Below are positions 8,123-16,908 of a stretch of 48,134 nt of DNA, piece by piece. Origin of the DNA: Candidatus Thioglobus plumae. GTDB taxonomy: Bacteria; Pseudomonadota; Gammaproteobacteria; PS1; Pseudothioglobaceae. The first letter of the stretch is position 1. Every line of letters begins with the position of its first letter. The stretch is taken from positions 1 to 48,134 of the forward strand of contig CAJVCM010000027.1 of assembly GCA_910595815.1 (NCBI GenBank). Direction: 5' to 3'. The notes beneath the pieces were generated by a model. It saw only the letters and a list, made by a program, of their open reading frames with translations, had not been told where the DNA came from and searched no databases. A program made the translations under genes and the position numbers.

Positions 8123-9987
8123 CCACCTCTAACAATTGACTTTATCTGCATAAATACTTCTTTAAAGGTTGTCTGTTTAATCACATTAACCAAGGCCTTA
8201 ACATCAAACTTATGATGGCGATCTGCCATGATACCCATTTGTGGCATATCAGATAATCCTGTCTCAATTGCATGCTCTTTGAACTTGTCATTTTTCCAGA
8301 AGAAACCACCTGGCATCGTCGTTGGAATCACCAAGGCGTAGAATAAAATCCTACCCAAATACGCTGAAACTAGAACTGACACAAAACTCACAGCAAATAA
8401 CAAGGCGCTTGGCTCCATCATTAACCACACCATGATAGCCATATTAACTCCTAATAGTGCATTACGCATTTGGTAAGTTTTACCAAAAGTGGTCACTTGC
8501 TCAAAATAAGAGGCTTGACTTTCGCCAAATTTTTTCACATCTTGGCGATGAACAATGTGTCCAATACTTTCTAAAGCTAACCCTAACAATGCAATGGATG
8601 CAATCTGCATAACACCTGCATCGCTTAATCCAAATGGCATTAGTAATAAACCAAATAACAAACTACCCAAACTAAGTGCTGTACCGTAAAAAGCACTGCC
8701 TGTTTGCCAATGATCCCAAAATGGTCTAGCTGGAATACGATAAAGCTTGTACATATAGTATGAGCCTAACGCAAAGCCGATGACAGTAACCCCATAAGCA
8801 ATGTATTCAAAGATCTTTAATCCTGTTATTTCTACAAATAGCATCATCATTAAACCAATGACAAACAATGTCACGCCCGCAATTTCTCTACTAACTGGAG
8901 ACCATCGTAGATTGTAATAACCACGATAGAAGAATTGTGGCTTGCCTAAGTGTAAATTAAGCTTAATCAAGCCATAAGTTAATAGAATTAATAACATAGC
9001 AATTATCGGAATTACACCATTGCCACTGGTTGATTTTACTGCGCCTAAATTTAATAATTGTGCTGCAATAACCCATAACGTTGCACCCATTGCTGCTTGA
9101 CTGCATAAGGTAAAGATAGCGTGCGCATTCTCATGAGAATGTAATAATTTTTGCATACCCCAATACTTCTTAGATGAATGCTTGTCAGTATCGACAACAG
9201 ATTTAAATTCACCATTATCCTGTTTGTGGTATTTAATTGGCATACCATCAGGTCTGGTCATGTCTCGCTGCGTGTCTTTAGTTTGTTGGAAGCGAATATT
9301 AGGATGGGTAATTTTAGGATCTGGAAAACCCGGAATAGAAACTTTTGCTTGCTCCCTATCGTCAGGCACACTTTCAACCACACCAAAATCTAATGCATTA
9401 CCTAAGCAAGCAGCAACACAAGCGGGCTGTAGACCCACTTCAAGGCGATCCACACACATATTACACTTGCTCACTTGACCCTTTACAGGATCTAGTTGTG
9501 GTGCATTATATGGGCAGACCCAGGTGCAATAACCACAACCAAAGCAGATATCAGGGTCCTGCAATACAGCGCCATATTCAGCAAATTTGGTATATGCTCG
9601 TGTTGGGCAACCCTTTAAACATACCGGATCATCACAATGATTACAAGCCATAGAAAGATTAAGACGTTGATAATTAGGATAAGAGCCACCTTCAACAAAG
9701 CCAACTGAACGGAATGCTATATGATCAGGGACGTCATTTTTTTCACTACAAGCTGATTCGCAAGCATGACAACCAATACAATTATCTGCATTAAAGTAAA
9801 AACCATGCTGCTTGTAACGATTTGGATTTTCTCCAACACTACTATCACCATTAATATTTAAACTCTGATTACGCAGAGGACTATCATCATTGGTTTTTTC
9901 TATCGAATGACCATAAACATTCTTCTTTTTGGTTTCTTTATCCCATAAAAAAGCGTGTTTTGGTTCGTCGTCTCTAACTTTCCACAT
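8119..9987 (-). CDS. Fused DmsB-DmsC-like iron-sulfur/membrane anchor subunit, probable NasA electron donor
   Basis: A 622-residue fusion. Residues about 50-235 are a DmsB/NrfC-like ferredoxin with four cysteine groups (CIGCHACESAC, CNHCDDPVCLKGC, CFGCGYCTWVC, and CNMC...ACVAAC), enough for four [4Fe-4S] clusters. Residues about 285-600 are a DmsC/NrfD-type membrane domain with roughly eight helices that would oxidise quinol. There is no Tat or Sec signal, so the iron-sulfur part should face the cytoplasm. It lies 10 bp after nasA with its own AGGA Shine-Dalgarno. The likely role is feeding quinol electrons to NasA in place of ferredoxin or an NADH subunit; this is inferred from context. Confidence 0.85.
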   Translation of the reverse strand: MWKVRDDEPKHAFLWDKETKKKNVYGHSIEKTNDDSPLRNQSLNINGDSSVGENPNRYKQHGFYFNADNCIGCHACESACSEKNDVPDHIAFRSVGFVEGGSYPNYQRLNLSMACNHCDDPVCLKGCPTRAYTKFAEYGAVLQDPDICFGCGYCTWVCPYNAPQLDPVKGQVSKCNMCVDRLEVGLQPACVAACLGNALDFGVVESVPDDREQAKVSIPGFPDPKITHPNIRFQQTKDTQRDMTRPDGMPIKYHKQDNGEFKSVVDTDKHSSKKYWGMQKLLHSHENAHAIFTLCSQAAMGATLWVIAAQLLNLGAVKSTSGNGVIPIIAMLLILLTYGLIKLNLHLGKPQFFYRGYYNLRWSPVSREIAGVTLFVIGLMMMLFVEITGLKIFEYIAYGVTVIGFALGSYYMYKLYRIPARPFWDHWQTGSAFYGTALSLGSLLFGLLLMPFGLSDAGVMQIASIALLGLALESIGHIVHRQDVKKFGESQASYFEQVTTFGKTYQMRNALLGVNMAIMVWLMMEPSALLFAVSFVSVLVSAYLGRILFYALVIPTTMPGGFFWKNDKFKEHAIETGLSDMPQMGIMADRHHKFDVKALVNVIKQTTFKEVFMQIKSIVRGG

Positions 9988-9997
9988 AATAGGTTTC

Positions 9998-12202
9998 CTA
10001 AAATTCTCTCATTTCCATGCTTAGCTGTGCCGCTGCTTTTTGATCTTCGATGGTTTCAATTCTTATTGCTTGCTGCTTATAAGCTGGTTGTCTTGAATAA
10101 GGGTCCAATAAACCAAGGGTTAAACGGTTAGCGCAATCATGAAAATGGAACGGTAAAAACACCATGCTTTTTGACACACGATTGGTAAACTTAGCCATAA
10201 CAATTGCATCTGATCGTCTCGACACCAGTCGTACATAATCACCATCCTCAGCACCAATCTCAATCGCTAAATCGGGGTTAATTTCGATAAAAGGAATCGG
10301 GCTAAATTTATTATTATTAGCCACTTTTCCTGTTTTACTACGACCATGCCAATGCTCTACCAAACGACCCGTATTTAACCAAATTGGGTATTTTTCGTCA
10401 GGCACTTCGTTATTATCAACAAATGGCAATGGTATGAGTTTAGCCTTACCATCCTCAAATCTAAAGGTAGCATCTTCTGTATAGATGCGCTTACCACCTG
10501 CTAGTGGCTGCTCTCCATTTTTAACTTGTTCTTCTGTATACGGCCATTGAATACCACGATTTTTCTCGATTTTGTCATAATCCATACCGGAAATATCACA
10601 CAAACGCCCTTTCGATAAAGTCTTCATTTCTTCAAAAACTTCAAAAGTATGTTTTGGAAAGTTTACTTTTCCTTCAGTATTAAAACGTTTAGACATTTCA
10701 TTGAAAATCCAAAAATCTGGCTTTGAATCACCATGTGGTTCAATAATGCCGCGCACTATATTGACTCGTCTTTCAGTATTGGTCATTACGCCAGTTTTTT
10801 CTGCCCACGTACCTGCGGGTAGAAATGCGTTTGCATATTGTGCACTTTCAGTATCTTCGTAACAATCTTGTACGACACAGTACTCTAGTTTCTCCATCGC
10901 CTTTCTAATTCTTGCCGTATTTGGCAATGAAGACAATGGATTGGTGGCAATTAGCCACAACGCTTTAATTTCACCGGTTTCAATAGCTCGGTAGATATCT
11001 GTTTGCACCAAACCACGCTTAGTTGGTAAGAAATCTACATCAATATTCCAAAAATCTGCAATATCTTCTCGGTCTTTAGGGTTTTCTAATAAACGATAAT
11101 TCGGCAAACCTGAACATGACGACCATTCACGTGTACCCATCGCATTGCATTGACCAGTAATCGACAAACTAGTGCCGCCCGGAATACCAATATTACCGGT
11201 AATAAGCGCCAGGTTATTAACACCCACTACACCATCAGATCCATGCGTAGATTGATTAATACCCATGCACCAAATTTGCATTGCTGCGCCTGCCTTAGCA
11301 AACAGTCTAGCGACCACACGAATGGTATCTTCATCAATACCACAAATTTTTGATGCTGTTACTGGGTCATACTTATCAACTTCCGCTTTCAGTTCGTCAT
11401 AACCATTGGTATTTTTCTTAATGTAGTCTTCATCTTGTAGTCCTTCATTCAGAATCACGTGCATCAATGCATTTTGTAAAACAATATCTGTACCAGGAGT
11501 GACGGTGAGATGTATATCTGCACTCTGAGCAAATATGGTGACACGTGGATCAACCACAATGAGTGGAAATTTACGCTTTTCTTGCGCTTCTTTCATTCTC
11601 CAATAAATAATCGGGTGTTGTTCAGGTAGGTTTGAACCCCAGGCAATTAAACAGTCTGTATGTTCAAAATCTTCATAACATCCTGGAGGGCCGTCTGAGC
11701 CAAATGACCGCTTATAACCAGATACCGCTGACGCCATACAAAGTGTAGTGTTGCCATCGTAATTGTTGGTACCAATCAAGCCACGAGTTAACTTTCCTAA
11801 GGTGTAGAATTCTTCAGTCAACATTTGACCAGTTGAAATAATCGCTACAGAGTCACGGCCATGTTTAGCTTGAACTTTTTTAATATTATCAGCCACAGCA
11901 TCTAGTGCTGTGTCCCAATCAGTCTGTTCAAATTCTTCATGCCAGTGCTTGCGAATCATTGGCTTATCGCCACGGCCTGCCGAAGCAAATAATTCATGCT
12001 CCATAATGCCTTTTAGGCATAACTTGCCACGATTAACATCTGCTCCGCCCACACCCCTGGAAGAAACCGCATGGTTCTCTTTATTAAATCCCACTTCCAT
12101 AGAGCAGCCTGTAGAGCAATAACCGCAGGTGGCATATTTCCATTCGACAATCTTTTTGTCAGTAATCTTAATTGGGTTTTTTTGAGTTCTATTGAGTAAC
12201 AT
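9998..12202 (-). CDS. nasA: Assimilatory nitrate reductase catalytic subunit
   Basis: Molybdopterin oxidoreductase, 734 residues, reducing nitrate to nitrite. The N-terminal [4Fe-4S] ligands are C-x2-C-x3-C in CGYCSTGC plus Cys in GKLCLKG. The Mo ligand Cys appears to be in NTTLCMAS, as in NarB/NasA/NapA types. There is no Tat signal and no extra C-terminal [2Fe-2S] domain, so it is a compact cytoplasmic form. The order nirB-nirD-nasA supports an assimilatory role. The ATG has TAGGA 7 nt upstream. It needs bis-MGD cofactor, and moa/moe/mob genes lie 8-12 kb upstream. The symbol narB is also used for this type. Confidence 0.93.
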   Translation of the reverse strand: MLLNRTQKNPIKITDKKIVEWKYATCGYCSTGCSMEVGFNKENHAVSSRGVGGADVNRGKLCLKGIMEHELFASAGRGDKPMIRKHWHEEFEQTDWDTALDAVADNIKKVQAKHGRDSVAIISTGQMLTEEFYTLGKLTRGLIGTNNYDGNTTLCMASAVSGYKRSFGSDGPPGCYEDFEHTDCLIAWGSNLPEQHPIIYWRMKEAQEKRKFPLIVVDPRVTIFAQSADIHLTVTPGTDIVLQNALMHVILNEGLQDEDYIKKNTNGYDELKAEVDKYDPVTASKICGIDEDTIRVVARLFAKAGAAMQIWCMGINQSTHGSDGVVGVNNLALITGNIGIPGGTSLSITGQCNAMGTREWSSCSGLPNYRLLENPKDREDIADFWNIDVDFLPTKRGLVQTDIYRAIETGEIKALWLIATNPLSSLPNTARIRKAMEKLEYCVVQDCYEDTESAQYANAFLPAGTWAEKTGVMTNTERRVNIVRGIIEPHGDSKPDFWIFNEMSKRFNTEGKVNFPKHTFEVFEEMKTLSKGRLCDISGMDYDKIEKNRGIQWPYTEEQVKNGEQPLAGGKRIYTEDATFRFEDGKAKLIPLPFVDNNEVPDEKYPIWLNTGRLVEHWHGRSKTGKVANNNKFSPIPFIEINPDLAIEIGAEDGDYVRLVSRRSDAIVMAKFTNRVSKSMVFLPFHFHDCANRLTLGLLDPYSRQPAYKQQAIRIETIEDQKAAAQLSMEMREF

Positions 12203-12239
12203 TGATCTATCCTAGTTAATTTCTATTTGTGCTGAATAT

Positions 12240-12420
12240 TTAAGTCAGTATACGTACAGAAACAAATTTAATTATAAACTTCAACATATCGCCAAAGATT
12301 AAACTACCAATGGAGAATATAGCCATCATATACGGTTCAGAAATACCGTTGCTGAAGGCAATTATAAGCCAAAAAAAACATCTAACTAAAGGCCTGTACC
12401 ATTTTTAAAATAAAATTCAT
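12240..12420 (-). pseudogene. Probable small membrane protein gene broken or frameshifted at an A5 run
   Basis: The 239 bp between nasA and nirD are not empty. From ATG at 12420 the frame reads MNFILK and then soon hits a stop. If one base is dropped in the A5 run at 12402-12406, the frame continues WYRPLVRCFFW...NGISEPYMMAIFSIGS... to TAA at 12240, 59 residues with one or two hydrophobic helices. Without the shift, the ATG pair at 12324-12329 would give only 29 residues (MMAIFSIGSL...). I do not recognise a family. It could be a pseudogene, a sequence error, or a gene expressed by slippage. No good Shine-Dalgarno is seen at either start. Confidence 0.35.
12361..12366 (-). promoter_or_regulatory. 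Candidate internal -10 box upstream of nasA
   Basis: TATAAT on the minus strand, with a poor TTAGTT 17 bp upstream (12384-12389). It could give nasA its own transcript with a leader of about 150 nt. It lies inside the putative small coding frame, so this is a weak call. Confidence 0.25.
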
Positions 12421-12447
12421 GACTTTTATTCTTTGTCAGGCTTATAA
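12362..12447. repeat. 9-bp inverted repeat flanking the nirD end
   Basis: TTATAAGCC at 12362-12370 and GGCTTATAA at 12439-12447 are perfect inverted copies 68 bp apart; the second spans the nirD stop. A shorter hairpin (ACGGT/ACCGT, 12332-12349) lies just downstream in the transcript. No U-tail follows, so an mRNA processing or stability element is more likely than a terminator. Confidence 0.35.
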
Positions 12448-12750
12448 ATTAATATAAACCTTGCCTGACTCTATTTTTGTTTCAAAACAGGCCGTTGAGC
12501 CCTCATCAGCACCTTGCGCTTCTCCATCTTCTAAGCTGATAACCCAATTATGTAATGGACAGGTTACCTTGTGATCATAAACAATGCCTTCGGACAACAT
12601 GCCACCCTTATGTGGACATAAATTATGTATCGCAAAGACACTATCGTCTCTAGTGCGAAAAATTGCAATTTCTTGATCATCTGTACGATACACCCTTGAT
12701 CCTAATACTGGAATATCATCCAACGCGACCACCTCTTTCCAACTTGACAT
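12442..12750 (-). CDS. nirD: Nitrite reductase small subunit (Rieske type)
   Basis: A 102-residue Rieske-like subunit of NADH-dependent assimilatory nitrite reductase, partner of NirB. The complete cluster ligands CPHKGG and CPLHNW are present; some NirD proteins lack them, so this one should bind a [2Fe-2S] cluster. It follows nirB by 16 bp with AAGGAG before the ATG. Confidence 0.95.
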   Translation of the reverse strand: MSSWKEVVALDDIPVLGSRVYRTDDQEIAIFRTRDDSVFAIHNLCPHKGGMLSEGIVYDHKVTCPLHNWVISLEDGEAQGADEGSTACFETKIESGKVYINL

Positions 12751-12766
12751 AAATACTCCTTAATAA

Positions 12767-15196
12767 TTATTGTGTAATAACTTCAAACTGATGGCTTTGT
12801 GCACCTTCTGCGCGCTCTTTCCATGGATCATTTTGTGTTTTCAGTTGAGAGACTAAAAATCTAGCATGTAGTGCTTTTCTATTTTCTTCATCATCAACTA
12901 ATTGCTCAGTAACGAATGACAAGCCAACACGGTCGATCCACGGCGCTGTCCTTTCTAAATAGAGCGCATCTTCACGATAAAGCTGACAATAGGCGCCCAC
13001 ATATTCAATCGCCTCCTCGTCACTTTCAACTACTGTTAATAAATCTGTAACACGTACTTTGATACCGCCATTACCACCTACATGGAGCTCCCACCCTGAC
13101 TGAACTGCCACCAGACCAAAATCCTTAATGGTGGCTTCAGCACAGTTCCTAGGGCAACCAGATACTGCTAATTTAAACTTATGAGGCATCCAAGATCCCC
13201 ATGTCATTTTCTCTAATGTGACACCCATACCCATTGAATCTTTTGTTCCAAATCGACACCATTCATCACCGGCACAAGTTTTAACCGTTCTCAATGACTT
13301 ACCGTAAGCATGGCCAGAAACCAGCCCACCCGCACTAAGATCTTTCCATACCTTAGGCAAATCTTCCTTGGTAACGCCGAACAAGTCAATACGCTGTCCG
13401 CCAGTTACCTTCATGGTAGGGATGTTAAATTTATCTACCACATCGGCAATGGTTCGGAGTTCTAATGGAGTCGTTACACCACCCCACATTCTTGGCACCA
13501 CTGAGTAAGTGCCGTCTTTTTGGATATTACCGTGCGAACGCTCATTAATAAATCGTGATTGAACATCATCTTCATAATCTGGGTTAGCTGCTAATAAATA
13601 ATAATTTACTTCAGGTCGACACACATGGCAACCATCTGCATTTTTCCAGCGCATTTTTGCAAATACTTCAAATACCGTAACAAAATCATTGTTAAAGATA
13701 TGGTCATGGACCTCTTGTTTAGTATGTTCTGTACAGCCACAAATTGGCTTCTTCTGTGGTGACTCTGAATATTCACCACCCAAGGTTGAGGCTAATAACT
13801 GCTCTACTAGTCCTGTGCAAGAACCACATGAACTTGATGCCTTGGTATGAGCACGTACATCTTCTAAAGTAAAAAGATTTTTCTCATTAATGGCGTTCAC
13901 AATGTCGCCCTTACACACACCATTACAACCACAAATCTCTGCTGAATCATCCATTGCTGCAACCATATCAACTGCGCCATGACCAGAATCTCCAACATGT
14001 GCCTGACCAAACAATAAGCGGTCACGCATATCTGCAATATTGTTTTCATCTTTCATTAATTGAAAATACCATGACCCATCAATCGTATCACCGTACATTA
14101 CCGAGCCAATAATTGTGTCATTTTCAATCACAATTTTTTTATACACGCCTCTGGCAACATCTTGAAAAACTAAATCTTCACTATTTTCTGTGCCCTTAAA
14201 ATTACCAGCAGAAAAAAGATCTATACCAGTCACCTTCAACTTTGTAGATGTGACTGAGCCTTCATAAATACCAATACCGTATCCTGCTAAATGGTTAGCA
14301 CAAACCTTTGCTTGTTCAAATAATGGCGCAACTAATCCGTAACACAGGCCACGATGCTGAATACACTCACCAACTGCATAAATGCTCGGATCATAAGTTA
14401 GCATGGTGTCATCAACTACAATACCACGCTCACAATGAACACCTGATTGTTGTGCCAATGAAAAGTTTGGTCGAATACCCACCGCCATGACCACCAAATC
14501 TGCATCCATAGCAGACCCATCTACAAACTCAATTTGTTTTACTCGGCCACTATCATCGGCGCTTAGTTTTTGAGTTTGCGCTTCCAGTTTAAAGCTCATA
14601 CCCCTCTCTCTAAGAGAGGTTAATAGCATTTGTGAAGCGGTAGAATCAAGTTGCATTTCCATGAGGTCTGCAAGCAAATGAACAACGGTAACATTCATAC
14701 CTTGCTTCATTAAGCCATTAGCAGCCTCTAGACCTAATAAACCACCACCAATTACCACAGCATTTTTGTGATTTTTAGCAGCGTCAATCATTTGATCAAC
14801 ATCAGCAATATCTCTAAAACCAATCACACCATCTAAATCATGGCCTTCAATTGGCAGAATGAATGGATTAGATCCAGTTGCAATCAACAACTTATCATAA
14901 TTATAACTATTGCCTTTGTCATCAACCACAGCTTTACTACTACGGTTAATACTGGTAATAGTGCTATCAGTATGCAAGGTAATGCCATTATCTTTATACC
15001 AATCCAGATCATTAATCATGATCTCATCAATGGTTTTTTCATCTGCTAATACTGGAGATAACATGATGCGATTGTAATTGCCATATGGCTCACTACCAAA
15101 TACGGTAATATCAAATTTTTCTTCGGTAATTTTAAACAGTTCTTCTAGGGTTCTTACACCCGCCATGCCATTTCCGATTAATACTATTTTTTTCAT
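12767..15196 (-). CDS. nirB: Nitrite reductase [NAD(P)H] large subunit
   Basis: An 809-residue flavo-siroheme enzyme that reduces nitrite to ammonium. The N-terminal FAD/NADH oxidoreductase part (residues about 1-390) has IGNGMAGVR, the NADH loop VIGGGLLGLEAA and AVGECIQH. A BFD-like [2Fe-2S] domain follows with CGCNGVCKG and SCGSCTG. The C-terminal siroheme domain has CAGDEWCRFG and SGCPRNCAEA, the cysteines that hold the bridged [4Fe-4S]-siroheme centre. All key motifs are intact. The start has AGGAG and lies 8 bp after the kinase/phosphatase stop. Confidence 0.96.
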   Translation of the reverse strand: MKKIVLIGNGMAGVRTLEELFKITEEKFDITVFGSEPYGNYNRIMLSPVLADEKTIDEIMINDLDWYKDNGITLHTDSTITSINRSSKAVVDDKGNSYNYDKLLIATGSNPFILPIEGHDLDGVIGFRDIADVDQMIDAAKNHKNAVVIGGGLLGLEAANGLMKQGMNVTVVHLLADLMEMQLDSTASQMLLTSLRERGMSFKLEAQTQKLSADDSGRVKQIEFVDGSAMDADLVVMAVGIRPNFSLAQQSGVHCERGIVVDDTMLTYDPSIYAVGECIQHRGLCYGLVAPLFEQAKVCANHLAGYGIGIYEGSVTSTKLKVTGIDLFSAGNFKGTENSEDLVFQDVARGVYKKIVIENDTIIGSVMYGDTIDGSWYFQLMKDENNIADMRDRLLFGQAHVGDSGHGAVDMVAAMDDSAEICGCNGVCKGDIVNAINEKNLFTLEDVRAHTKASSSCGSCTGLVEQLLASTLGGEYSESPQKKPICGCTEHTKQEVHDHIFNNDFVTVFEVFAKMRWKNADGCHVCRPEVNYYLLAANPDYEDDVQSRFINERSHGNIQKDGTYSVVPRMWGGVTTPLELRTIADVVDKFNIPTMKVTGGQRIDLFGVTKEDLPKVWKDLSAGGLVSGHAYGKSLRTVKTCAGDEWCRFGTKDSMGMGVTLEKMTWGSWMPHKFKLAVSGCPRNCAEATIKDFGLVAVQSGWELHVGGNGGIKVRVTDLLTVVESDEEAIEYVGAYCQLYREDALYLERTAPWIDRVGLSFVTEQLVDDEENRKALHARFLVSQLKTQNDPWKERAEGAQSHQFEVITQ

Positions 15197-15204
15197 AACT
15201 ACTC

Positions 15205-16905
15205 CTAACGCACTAACAATAACAATAAAAATATATTAATTGCAAAAGATATTGCGACTAATACTTTATATTTCTTAAGTACAAACTCAGGCCCTTCAGC
15301 AGTTTGTACTGTTTTTAAAAATGTTTGATTTGGATGCTCCAAATCAAACAAAAATTCACTTAAAGCCTCGTAACGACTTTTATCATCTAGATGGCAGGCC
15401 TTATGAATCGCACCATCTATCCAAATTGGCACATGAGGATCATGCTTTAAAATTGATCCATAAGTCACCTGCGATAATTTCTTCACGGTTAAGTTCTTAT
15501 CTAACTTATCCTGATAAGGAAGATGACCCGCAAACATCTCATAAACAATAACACCTAAACTAAACTGATCAGATGCTTGAGTAACTTTTTCATTTATTAT
15601 TACTTCTGGCGCTGTATAACCCCGGGTGCCTTGGTTTCCAACCGCAGCCACTGGACTAATCAACTCTGTAACACCAGCAATTCTTGCTGAACCAAAATCT
15701 ATTAATTTTACCTGTCCAATCTTATTAATCATAATATTTTCAGGCTTTAAATCACAATGCAACATCTCTTGACGATGAAAGGCTCTAAGTCCTTGGATTA
15801 TTTGCTTTACTAAGCTAACAACCACTTTAATATCAGGCTGAGGATTGTCTTGCATCCACTTCCTCAATGTTTGCCCTTTTATATATTCCATCGCATAGGC
15901 TAAGAATTTACTTTCTTCAGTGCTATTATGGGTTTTAACCACATTGGCAGATTGAATCCTTTGCCCTACCCATTCTTCATACATAAAATGTTTTAAGTAT
16001 TGAGCATCATCTTCAAAATTAATCGATGGTGTTTTCAATACTACCATTTCATTCGTCTGACTGTCTTTAGCAAGATAGACTTGAGTTCTATTGCTAGCAT
16101 GAATTAAAGATTCAACTTCAAACCCGTTAATCTTCATGCCCTTCTCTAAATCTGGCGGAATCGGTCTCTTGGTTAATTTATCAAACGTCTCACTTAAATT
16201 CTCATCTGGTAATTGCTCTACTTTGCAAATAATGGCTGAAATATTATCCTGAGAATCTGCTGCTAACGCTTTCTCTGATAGTTCATCAGCAGAAATTCCA
16301 TCATTAAGTAGTGAGCAAAGTGTTTTATCATTTAGATAATCATGTACGCCATCAGTCGTCATTAAATACACATCATCTAATTTAACTTTAGTCATGTAAT
16401 AATCAACATGAACCTTGAGGTCGAAGCCCATAGCCCTGGCTAAGTAGGTTTTTTCTTTGGCAAGATGCAACACGTGATCCTGTGTCAATTGCTTTAATTT
16501 ACCATCTCTATATCGATAAATACGGCTATCGCCCACATGGAATATATGCGCCGTGTTAGATTTAACAATCAGCACACTCATCGTCGAAAGCATAGAAGAA
16601 TGCTCTTGTTCTCTAACCGACTGCGAATGCAACCAATTATTTAATGCCGAGATAACCTTGCTAGCTGAATGCTCTGTACTCCATGAATCTGGCGTAGAAT
16701 AATAATCACTCAAGAAGCTCTTCACACAACAAGCGCTGGCATCTTTAGCTTTTTCTGAGGCGCTGACACCATCTGCTATAACAGCCACTATACCTTTATT
16801 ATCCAGCACCGGAGATTTCGGAATATAAAAACCACAAGCATCCTGATTCTCAGGCTTAATTCCTGCTTGAGTACTAGATTGGAAGCTGAGTTTTAGTTTT
16901 TCCAT
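15205..16905 (-). CDS. Fused PP2C phosphatase / Ser-Thr protein kinase with C-terminal membrane anchor
   Basis: A 566-residue bifunctional protein. Residues about 1-235 are a PP2C-type phosphatase (metal-binding DG in VIADGVSAS, DGVHDYL, DNISAI). Residues about 260-530 are a Hanks-type kinase with Lys in VVLKT, catalytic HCDLKPEN, DFG and a TAPEV segment. The last 20 residues are one hydrophobic helix ending LLLLLVR. Both active sites look intact. Similar fusions occur in nitrate assimilation operons of other Gammaproteobacteria, as I recall between nasA and nirB in Pseudomonas. The substrate is unknown; the flanking transporters and NirB are candidates by context only. Confidence 0.9.
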   Translation of the reverse strand: MEKLKLSFQSSTQAGIKPENQDACGFYIPKSPVLDNKGIVAVIADGVSASEKAKDASACCVKSFLSDYYSTPDSWSTEHSASKVISALNNWLHSQSVREQEHSSMLSTMSVLIVKSNTAHIFHVGDSRIYRYRDGKLKQLTQDHVLHLAKEKTYLARAMGFDLKVHVDYYMTKVKLDDVYLMTTDGVHDYLNDKTLCSLLNDGISADELSEKALAADSQDNISAIICKVEQLPDENLSETFDKLTKRPIPPDLEKGMKINGFEVESLIHASNRTQVYLAKDSQTNEMVVLKTPSINFEDDAQYLKHFMYEEWVGQRIQSANVVKTHNSTEESKFLAYAMEYIKGQTLRKWMQDNPQPDIKVVVSLVKQIIQGLRAFHRQEMLHCDLKPENIMINKIGQVKLIDFGSARIAGVTELISPVAAVGNQGTRGYTAPEVIINEKVTQASDQFSLGVIVYEMFAGHLPYQDKLDKNLTVKKLSQVTYGSILKHDPHVPIWIDGAIHKACHLDDKSRYEALSEFLFDLEHPNQTFLKTVQTAEGPEFVLKKYKVLVAISFAINIFLLLLLVR

Positions 16906-16908
16906 TGA

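Noticed and set aside
9178..9653. Several plus-strand frames inside the DmsBC-like gene
   Set aside because: They overlap each other and the cysteine motifs of the minus-strand protein; no known domain.
12322..12408. Plus-strand short frame from an ATG in the nirD-nasA gap (MENIAIIYGS...)
   Set aside because: It is the exact antisense phase of the hydrophobic minus-strand frame; operon direction and composition favour the minus strand.
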